This document shows positions 56,354 to 64,000 of a stretch of DNA of 64,000 nucleotides, one piece after another. This stretch comes from Zygnema cylindricum. Its lineage: Eukaryota; Streptophyta; Zygnematophyceae; Zygnematales; Zygnemataceae. The position numbers and the translations under genes are program-made. The stretch's first letter is position 1, and each line of letters opens with the position of its first letter. The stretch spans positions 1-64,000 of the forward strand of contig JBBHKE010001696.1 in the NCBI GenBank assembly GCA_037447655.1, written 5' to 3'. The notes beneath the pieces are model-generated. The model searched no databases, was not told where the DNA came from, and was given only the letters and a program-made list of their open reading frames with translations.

Positions 56354-57080
56354 GGGTAAGGTTCCATTAGGCGGTCCCAGTAAAAGTACGGACAAGTCTA
56401 CTGACAGCGTTTACTGGAAGTCCGCTCCATTATGTCGGGCCAGTAACAAGCATTCCTCAATTATGATTGGCGCCACATAAGTTACAGTCTAGATTCTAAA
56501 AATCTTAAAAAAATCTACAAACGGGATATCTGTACGAAATATCTGTACGACCGGAGGTAGTTAATGATTTGTACATAAAGTTTTCGGCCAGATTTTGATT
56601 TTGAAAATAGAAATCGAAATTTCGAAACGGAATGGCAAAAAGAAGTGTCAAACTTTGAAGGTCGCGGCAAAACCTTGAATGTCAGACGGAGCGTGCGAGG
56701 ATATTTTCAACCTGACATGCATTCAGCGTGGCAGGCGGCACATGGCCTGTACGACGTGCACGCCTGTGATCCCTCGATCAAAGTAGATATGTATTTATTT
56801 TTTGACGTGTACCAATGGCAATCATCTCGTGGGCCCCAACTCTCCTCGCGAGGAGAGTTGGGGCCCACGAGATGATGTGCCCGATTGCTTCGCAGATCTA
56901 TAATAGTGAAACATCCAACGGTCAGGAATCACTCCTACATCATTGGAGCTTCCCGACAGCTTTCCAGTAGCGATGTTTCGTCTTACAAAAAAAAATTAAT
57001 GGTACGGATATGTACGGTGATGTACGAATACGTACGGCGTCCAGTAGCAAACCTCACTTTTCGCCTAATGGAACCTTACC
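56354..57080 (+). mobile_element. Family B TTA-target MITE
   Basis: 727 bp with a 20-bp perfect TIR, GGGTAAGGTTCCATTAGGCG. TTA lies at 56351-56353 (shared with the family A neighbour) and at 57081-57083. A 56-bp perfect palindrome sits inside at 56821-56876. No transposase. Confidence 0.9.
56821..56876. repeat. 56-bp perfect palindrome
   Basis: Two 28-bp arms with no loop, centre TCG|CGA at 56848/56849, containing GTGGGCCCCAACTCTCCTCG. The related family B copy at 39391-39409 keeps only the inner 19 or so bases. Confidence 0.95.
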
Positions 57081-57211
57081 CTTAGTGTCATTTATGCTAA
57101 TTTGTGTATCAATGCCATTTTCAAAAAAATGTTTAATTGTAATTTCTCCATAACGCTGATTTGGGTATACAGGATCCGCCGTCTTAACATATACGGTAAA
57201 ATAGGTAGAAG

Positions 57212-57517
57212 CATAGTTCAAAAGTAGGCGTTTTTATGGTAGGCCTTTGGTCGGCGCCTTCATCATAATTTGTGTTATGGGCTTTTCATGTGATCTTCTT
57301 AGATCGCTATTTTGATCAGCGACCGTCCGATCGTCTGAATCTGACGGTGTAAATAAATTTTTTTGGTCCGAATGTTTTAATAAGTCCAATTTTTGATCCG
57401 AATGTTTTAATTGGTCCAAATAGGTCCGAATACAATATGGGTCTTAAGGTCATATTGTATGTTTTGCATACAATAGGCATATTGTATGGGCCTACTTTCA
57501 CCTACTTTTGAACTATG
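57212..57517 (+). mobile_element. 306-bp hAT-like MITE with perfect 8-bp duplication
   Basis: 17-bp perfect TIR CATAGTTCAAAAGTAGG, flanked by GGTAGAAG at 57204-57211 and 57518-57525. The copy 1 paralogue near 320-335 lacks it. The interior repeats 'ggtccgaat' and 'catattgtatg' motifs. Confidence 0.9.
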
Positions 57518-57960
57518 GGTAGAAGTATAAAATCTGACAATCCGTACCACGTCGCGTCCTTTTACTATAATTAATCCATGATTCTAATTTGGGTTTGCGG
57601 ATGAGTAATTATTACGCCATTCATAATTATACACTAAAATAGGTACGTGTAAAAACTGTCGAAGGTACGGGTTTTTGTCCATTCACTCAAGCTTATTCAT
57701 GACTATAATAAGCGTTTTTTTCACGCGCGGTGAATATGATTACAGTAAAATAAGTGCGAGGACAACATAGGACAAAACGTACATTGTCGCGTCATACAGT
57801 CGATTCCATGCTTCGGATTGTAAAACGCAGTTACCTTATAACGCCACGTAACCGTACAACTCTAATACGTCCATTCAGTTCAGTTTCATATTGTGTAATG
57901 AACGAAACTATAACGACGGGTTTGATATGTTTACGTTTCGTTTCACATAACTTACATTGA

Positions 57961-58923
57961 ACTCAGTGTTTCATTTTAATTTATTTGTCGTAAGAGGGGA
58001 GAACGAGCGTTATATGACGTTAAATATGGACCCTTAACTTTAATAAGGTGCCCGGTGGGTTGTTTTTATTAGAATTCATGCATTGTAAAATGGGACTTAA
58101 TTCTAATAATGATGTGTTTAGTTAAATCAAACGTCAAATAAACCTCTTATTAGTATCACTGTTAATTCTAATTGAATGTAAAACGGAGAATAAACCACTT
58201 ATTAGGATATATGTTAATTCTAATTGGCGGTAATACGTCAACGAAAGCTGATCCAGCCGCCGTTGGAAGAGTATCATTGGCTGTTGCCGAAAACACGTGG
58301 CATGTTTAATATCCACGTATTTCTAAAGCTGGCCAGGTTCCGTAGATGACGTTTGAAAAATCGTTCGTCAATGTTACGAGGCTCGCATTTTTTCCCATCA
58401 ACATATTGCCGTCCTACCTTGGAAGTGTTTCCATGGCGATTTGATAGATCTTTCTATATGTAGTTCCACCTAATGACTTTCTGTAGCTTTTTCTTTTTTT
58501 GCTCTTTCTTTAATTGTATCGTTTAATTTACATTTGTTTTCCTAATAACTAATTACTGTAGCTGATGATACTCTTCCCTCTCCAAAATTTCCAGCCGAAG
58601 TGAATGGATGATTTTTTTTTTGCAGTAAAATTAGTCTACCTGCAAATCTTAGTTTTGGAAAGGGAAAAGTATTCTCGTGGTACTTTTCGTCCGCAGCTTG
58701 GAATTTATTTATACTCTAATTTTTGGTCAGCCTAATGCTTGGCTATTTTGAATATGGCAAATAATTATTTGCATAATTCCACAAGATTTGCAGTTTTTTG
58801 TTGGTATTTGCCTGTTGTCTTCCATGACATTAAAACAAAGCTAACCATAGAAAAATGCTTTTTCACACAGTCTCACTCTGAATTTTAACTAACTAAAGTT
58901 GGTGATACCTTTCCTCAATTCAG
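57961..58923. other. Unassigned; intron-like sequence before the H3 exon
   Basis: No upstream H3 exon (the N-terminal tail) is found here. The T-rich end and CAG at 58921-58923 form a good splice acceptor. Confidence 0.4.
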
Positions 58924-59204
58924 GTATCGTCCTAGAACAGTTGCTCTCCGTGAAATCAGAAAGTACCAGAAATTGACTGAGCTTCTCATCCGCAAGTTGC
59001 CATTCCAACGCCTTGTTTGTGAGATTGGACAGGATTTCAAGACGGATCTTCGATTCTAGAGCTCGGCTGTTCTAGCTCTACAGCTTCGCTTATTTGGTCG
59101 GTATGTTTGAGGACACCAATCTCTGTGCCATTCACGCTAAGAGAGTCACCATTATGGCAAAGGATGTCCAGGTGGCCAGGCGTATCCAAGGAGAACGGGC
59201 TTAG
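58924..59204 (+). pseudogene. Histone H3 (H3.3-like) pseudogene, second half
   Basis: Starts right after a splice acceptor at the point (R40/Y41) where plant H3.3 genes have an intron, so it derives from a gene and not from a spliced RNA. It reads [38 protein letters not shown] and KTDLRF, then TAG at 59057-59059 in place of Gln68. A deletion after LALQ then removes about five residues of the EAAEA helix and shifts the frame, and [20 protein letters not shown] ... GERA follows to a stop at 59202-59204. Tyr41 and the Leu in AVLALQ favour an H3.3 origin. The exon for the N-terminal tail is absent. H3 packages DNA in nucleosomes; this copy cannot encode a working one. Confidence 0.9.
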
Positions 59205-60625
59205 AAAAGTTTTTGAAATATTATTAGAATAAGATGAAAACATAGCAGCAGCAGGAACAGAGGAGTGAACCAGCTGTTGCTCGATAATGGACTTGTAAAT
59301 ATTGGTAGAAGTAAAGACGACTTTTCCTACTGTTGTGTCGAGCGAAATTTATAGTTGTTAGCCACAGTAGAGTTTCCATTTCGATTAGGTGTTTGTTTTG
59401 TTTTGTCCCTCCCATTTTTTTCCCTTTTTTTTATTGAAAATAAAGATGTAAAAGCTGGTACTATTTTAAAGTACAACTTTATGCTGAGTATTTAAACACT
59501 ATTTTGTGGCCTTTTGGTGTTTCTGTATCGACGACATTGAAAATTCGGGAAATTCCATCAAACCTTGTTTGGCTATAAATGACCTTGCCGTGCTTTTTTG
59601 CTATTTTTTTGTTTTATTTTTTATTATTTGGTTTTGGAGTTTTAAAATTTTTAAATTGGGGCAGGATGTTTGTCTACCTATCATGAAAGAGTTACCGATA
59701 ACTACACTTTATGTTTCACTGTGTTGTTCCATTCACTCCATTTCGTATCTCTTGTATTAGCGAGGTTAGGATAAAGTAGTTGCACTGGAGGTAAGTTGGC
59801 TAAGTACTTGGGATATCTTTGAAGGCCTTGCTGAATTGCAAAATTGAGCTTATAATGACTTCTTTTACATTGAGAGTGTCAACTAATTTTCATGAGAAAG
59901 TTGTTGCGGCTCTTAGACGTGAAGACCCTTCGTTGAAACAACAATTTTTCAATCTCAACTGTTCATGGTAGGCTGCAAGCCAAGTTGCTTTAAGAACGTT
60001 TTTGCCCATTGTTTTATGAATGTGCAGAAATTACTGTCAACTGGCACTTGTAAGTTAGGCCTGTGGATTTTAATCTCATTAGAAATGGAAAGGAATTTTT
60101 GAAGCGCCTGCATGTATATGAAATCGGAGAATTGCAAAGATGTAAGAAAGGTTGAAGGTTAGTGCTTCTCGTGGGGCTTTCAAAGATATGTGACTAACGT
60201 GTGCGGCTTCAAAAGTTTACAGATGTATTACAGAGTACAGAATTGAGCGATTTAATCCCACCTCCTGGTGTACCAATATCGAACAACACAAAATAGGGCG
60301 CTAGGAATTTCTGGGCTAATTAGTAAAACGAAAATGTGGAGATGCTGCTCTTGACTTTCTGTTGAAACTTGGAAGGAATTGTAGCTTAAAACCAAATTTC
60401 GAATGTGCGAATATATAATAAAGATTTTATATGTGTGTATGCTTTTTTATAGAATATTACAATTTCGGGTTTTTACCAAGCTTACATGTTTTGTATAATG
60501 TGGAATTGGATGCATCTATAATTCTCATGTGTTTTTAGTCTGAGATGTTGTTAAGGTGGTATTTGGAAATGAAGTGTGCGTGTAGACTGGATTTATAGAT
60601 TTTGCTGCCTTCTACATGATAAAAT
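59205..60625. other. Gene-free stretch after the H3 relic
   Basis: AATAAA at about 59438 may be the relic's polyA signal. Nothing else recognised. Confidence 0.4.
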
Positions 60626-60895
60626 AACCAGCGACAAAAATCCTTCGTCGCTGGTTAGTCATCCATCGACGAAGTGAATTCGTTCTTACTTTCCGAAACA
60701 ACTCTTACATGATATTGCACGGTTGCCATTTTAGCGGCGAGACGGTCTCGTCGCTGAATGGAAATTCAACGGCGAAACTGCTTCGTCGTCATCTCCAGAA
60801 AATCAGAGTCTGCACTTGATTGCTGTCATTGTAACGATGACTCTGTCTCATCGCATGGCCTTACAGCGGCGAGATTGGTTCGTCGCTGGTCTATG
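60626..60895. repeat. Array of short hairpins with GCGACGAA/TTCGTCGC arms
   Basis: Successive imperfect inverted repeats lie tens of bp apart: ccagcgac...gtcgctgg (about 60630-60656), gcggcgagac/gtctcgtcgc (about 60734-60756), ggcgaaactgcttcgtcg (about 60771-60789), cgatgactctgtctcatcg (about 60836-60855) and cagcggcgagattggttcgtcgctgg (about 60866-60892). Such motifs occur as subterminal repeats of some plant DNA transposons (CACTA type), but no CACTA end is seen here. Confidence 0.6.
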
Positions 60896-61630
60896 AAGAG
60901 TGAGTTTGCAAAATAGGTGGAAAAGATTATGGTTATCAACAAAGAAGTGGGTTTATACTTTGCAACAAATTGGCATTTTGACTGAGCTGAACCAAAAAAC
61001 CGGAGTGAATAAAGACAGTAGATTCTTCCATGTAGGGAAAGAAAATTACGACTAAGTTACGCGGTGAGCAGTAGGATAAACGAAGTCATAATTTCAGCAT
61101 ATAGAGATGATACACAAAAGAATACATGCGGAGAACATTTAATATATTTCAAAACGAAAAAATCATCGAAACAACATGAAAGCAAATGAAAAAAGACACA
61201 ATGAATAAAAAATGGAGAATAAGTTGACACAAATAAAGTCATTCATTAACAACAATGGAAGAAAAGTTACAAAAATTGTATATTTCACGGTGATATCCTT
61301 TTAGAACGTTGTATTAAAACAAAAATGTAGTGAAGCCAATTAATCTACAATATGATGCAAAGCTCTATGTACTTCAGTATACTTAACGTTTGCGTCTCTA
61401 GCATGAAAACCCCCAATAAAAAAAAAAACCTTCGTAATACTACACACACGAAAAAATAGTAACGATTCGACACGACGCAGATAGATCCCTGCAAAGTTCT
61501 TCACCGTTTTCCCCAAACGATGTCATCCGCTCCAACACCTTGAAGATGATACTTTCTTCTTCCATACGATCATATGTTGGCGTAGATGTCCTTTAATATA
61601 ATGACCGTCGGATGGAAGTTGATGGTCGAT
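60896..61630. other. Gene-free stretch
   Basis: AT-rich, no coding or repeat signal recognised. Confidence 0.4.
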
Positions 61631-61639
61631 TAAAGTCTC

Positions 61640-62200
61640 AAATACAAAAGAGAAAAAGAGAGAAAAGGAATAATGAGCAATAATGAGAGGAAAAAGAGTG
61701 TGAGAGGATTGACAAAGGAAAGTCGCAGAGAGGAAACGAAGGGGGGACGCAGACGAGGTTGGATTAAAGAGTGGGAGAGAGAGTGGATGAGGAAAATCAA
61801 GAGAGTGAGGAAGAGAAAGTGGGAGAGGGTAAGGGAGGGAGAGGTAAAGGGCACATTTAAGTAAATCACATGGATGGAAAATAAGAAAGGCATATTTAAG
61901 GGAAAGAGGGGGGTTAGGGATAGGGCAATTACTTAGGAGGGGAGTAGGGACGATTTATTGCAGAGGGATTGAGAGAGGGATTGAGAGATAGACAAGGATT
62001 GAGAGATAGACAGTGAATGAGGGAGGGAGAGAGAGTGGGAAGAAGAGAGTTAGAGAGAAAAGTAGGGAAAGGGTATTGGACAGAATGAGGGGGGGAGAGA
62101 GAGAGAGTGGTAAAAAGAGAATGAGAGAGAACAGTAGAGAAAGGGTATGGGACAGAATGAGGGAGAGAGGGAGAGAGGGAGAGAGAGGGATGAAAAACGG
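61640..62200. repeat. Purine-rich low-complexity tract
   Basis: Plus strand almost only A/G, with repeated gagagagggagag, 'gattgagagatagacaa' and 'ggtatgggacagaatgagg'-like units (about 62070-62165). The frames on both strands are compositional artefacts. Confidence 0.85.
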
Positions 62201-62384
62201 ATAGAGCCGCGCACTTACCCATGATTTTCTTCGTAAACCCTAGCCATGTTATGGTCAACCCTAATACTGTTGTAAACCTTAATAATAAGGTATGGCGTAT
62301 TGAAGGTTGCAAGACTACATGAGGCGGCTGGACAACGATCCGCATCTTACCCAAAAAATGGCGACGTTGTGTGAACATGGCTCC

Positions 62385-62460
62385 GCGATATTCAAATGTC
62401 ACCCATCAGGAGATGAGGATGTGCGATATTCAAATGTCACCCACCAGGAGACGAGGATGT
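62385..62460. repeat. 38-bp tandem duplication
   Basis: Two copies (62385-62422 and 62423-62460) of gcgatattcaaatgtcaccc plus 18 further bases, with two differences. Confidence 0.9.
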
Positions 62461-63546
62461 GGATGGGAATAGTCAGAACAAAAAATCTATTTTTTGTGTT
62501 TTGTCCGCATTTGCCGTTTTTTTGTTATCTTTTCAGGTTTTCAAGGCGCCGCGTTTTTTCAATCCTAAATTTTGTAGCTTAACTCTAAAATTTACACATT
62601 ATGACTCTAATTTGGTGACGTTTTGTGAATCATTACCCATTTTAGGGTCAAACTTAACTCTAATAAGCGTCTTTATCGTTTACAGGTTTGGTATTACTAT
62701 TATGTTTCTGGTTGACATTGTAATAGCGTAAACATATACTTTATTAATTTCGAAGGAACTCAAATAGAGTTCAAACGGCAACGTAATAGACTTAACTTTC
62801 CGCGACTGTACAACATGTGTAAGTCTGCGACAGTACGCTTACGTAACATACACAGTTTTTCGCATGTGCACATGTTTTCTATTCTCATTGTCACACACAA
62901 AAACGAACATCTCAATGTATGTGAACGCCTGTTTTTACAAACCAGCTCCACGTTTATCTAAGCGCAGTTTTGTATGCAACCGACATAAGTTCACTACATT
63001 TTCCGTACGATTATTGGTAATGAAGTACAGTATTGTACGAACAACACATTCCGTACACCACACTATTCATGAATCCACTACGGTCATACCATTGACGCTA
63101 ATTTACAAGTACCGTATTTAATGTCAAAGATAAATTAGATTCAATCACTGTATTTCGTGTATCAATGTCAAAATTTCGGGGTGCCAATATAGCGTACAGT
63201 ACGCTAATAACGATTCACGGTGTAGTGTATGTGATAGAACATTTGTTCACACTAACGACGATGCTGTCGACGGACGAGAGTTATGCGAACGGCTTTTTTT
63301 CGATGTGATTATTTTTTTGTTTAGTGCGATTTCATGTGCGAGCGCGATTCTATTAAATCATTATTTGTGCCTTTTTACTTATAATTTTGCACGGTCGAAC
63401 TTCGTTCCTACTCCACACTATTTAAAACGAACCTATATAACAATGTTTTACGCTAATTAAACCTCACCTAAATTATAATAATGAAAAAAATAGAATCGTT
63501 TACTGTATTTGATGTCATAGATTCGAAATTTCGAGCGACCGAATTA
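62461..63546. repeat. Repeat mosaic with family C ends
   Basis: A right-hand family C terminus (gctaataacgattcacggtg, about 63200-63221) and the subterminal 'ccgtacaccacactatt' motif (about 63052) mark one element. A second piece has 'ctccacactatttaaaacg' near 63413. No gene seen. Confidence 0.55.
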
Positions 63547-64000
63547 GGGTGACGTTCCATCAGGCGAAAAGTGGCGTAGTTTTACAAAAACCCGCGACCC
63601 TCCGTACCAAATCGTACCGCCTATTTTGTTTTTATACGAAAAACAACATTACAAAGAATCTTGCCGATACTCTCTGAAGGTCTTAGAGGTAATATTGACC
63701 GTCGGATGTTCATTTGCGAGGTGTTCGCTTCATTTTTTTCTGTAACTGTCAACCCACCTCAAGGAGGTGGGTTGGCAGATACAGAAAAAATAAATAGTGA
63801 CACGCTAGACGATTAAGTTACGTGGCATGATGGAAACCAACGAAAAATCTTAAGATTTGCACATGACACGCGCTTTCCAAAATACAACCGAAAATAAAAA
63901 CGAAATTTCGTAACATTCCCTCGTCACGCTATTTTCGGTAGCTTATGTTCGTCACACTATTTCTCTCAAAAGACTTTCGTTATGTTCGAAAATTGAAACC
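63547..64000 (-). mobile_element. Family A MITE, cut by the window end
   Basis: Left end GGGTGACGTTCCATCA after TTA (63544-63546). Collinear with the reverse complement of 55639-56350, including the central hairpin (caacccacctcaaggaggtgggttg-like, about 63751-63775). The other end is outside the window. Confidence 0.85.

Larger units (their letters stand above)
55586..57960. repeat. Copy 2 of the large family C-like repeat, with three insertions
   Basis: Same left terminus (CACCGTGAATCG) and internal order as 149-900. Its continuity is broken by a family A element (55639-56350), a family B element (56354-57080) and a hAT MITE (57212-57517), all absent from copy 1. The right end is not clear. 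Confidence 0.65.

Noticed and set aside
61673-62402. Arg/Glu- or Ser/Leu-rich proteins on both strands
   Set aside because: They come from a purine-rich low-complexity tract with no other coding evidence.
1-64000. CRISPR arrays, bacterial operons, rRNA genes or organelle DNA
   Set aside because: No regularly spaced identical repeats with unique spacers, no rRNA-like stretches, and gene structure with spliceosomal introns and LTR elements is that of a plant nuclear genome.

Overview
This 64 kb window is nuclear DNA from a land plant. The evidence is a plant-type Pur-alpha gene, retrotransposon primer sites that fit a plant initiator tRNA-Met, an intron-containing histone H3 relic and a very high transposon load. 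A non-seed plant such as a bryophyte, fern or lycophyte seems plausible from the LINE and transposon types, but that is only a guess. Two 10-N assembly gaps lie at 34835-34844 and 51442-51451. Apart from Pur-alpha, one orphan first exon and the H3 relic, I recognise no host genes.

1-22.8 kb is a nest of LTR retrotransposons. The outermost is an old, broken element. It has LTR pieces at 1343-1910 and 20490-21057, a gag region at 2100-4355 and 10797-12080, an aspartic protease at 12273-12716, and directly after it a cytosine-5 DNA methyltransferase-like domain at 12841-13605. A young Copia element (4356-10791; LTRs of 1042 bp, target duplication GGCGA) sits inside the gag. A truncated minus-strand Copia (13660-16383), an internally deleted gag-only Copia (16384-20489) and another minus-strand Copia fragment (about 21320-22815) follow. 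These Copias share an unusual primer site, GGTTATGGGCCCACC. It is complementary to the anticodon arm of initiator tRNA-Met (half-tRNA priming), and the gag ATG lies inside it.

22.8-44.9 kb holds three pieces of one LINE family, a fifth Copia fragment (28127-28935) and a mosaic of DNA transposons. Family A/B elements have TIRs starting GGGTRA and 3-bp TTA/TGA target duplications. Family C has TIRs starting CACCGCG and a TA target. A hAT-like family D has TIR TAGTGTTGTGTAT and an 8-bp duplication. Several insertions can be proven against uninterrupted paralogous copies within this same window.

44.9-49.6 kb carries the only clearly intact host gene: Pur-alpha in five coding exons (46336-49009, 294 aa), with a family C MITE about 0.9 kb upstream. 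50.6-51.4 kb is another LINE fragment. 51.5-54.6 kb is AT-rich and low in complexity.

At 54.7-54.8 kb (minus strand) there is a short, well-formed first exon with a splice donor and telo-box motifs upstream. 55.5-58 kb is a large repeat carrying back-to-back TTA transposons, a 56-bp perfect palindrome and a clean 306-bp hAT MITE. 58.9-59.2 kb is a broken histone H3 exon. A run of short hairpins lies at 60.6-60.9 kb, purine-rich sequence at 61.6-62.2 kb, and more family C and A ends to the edge of the window.
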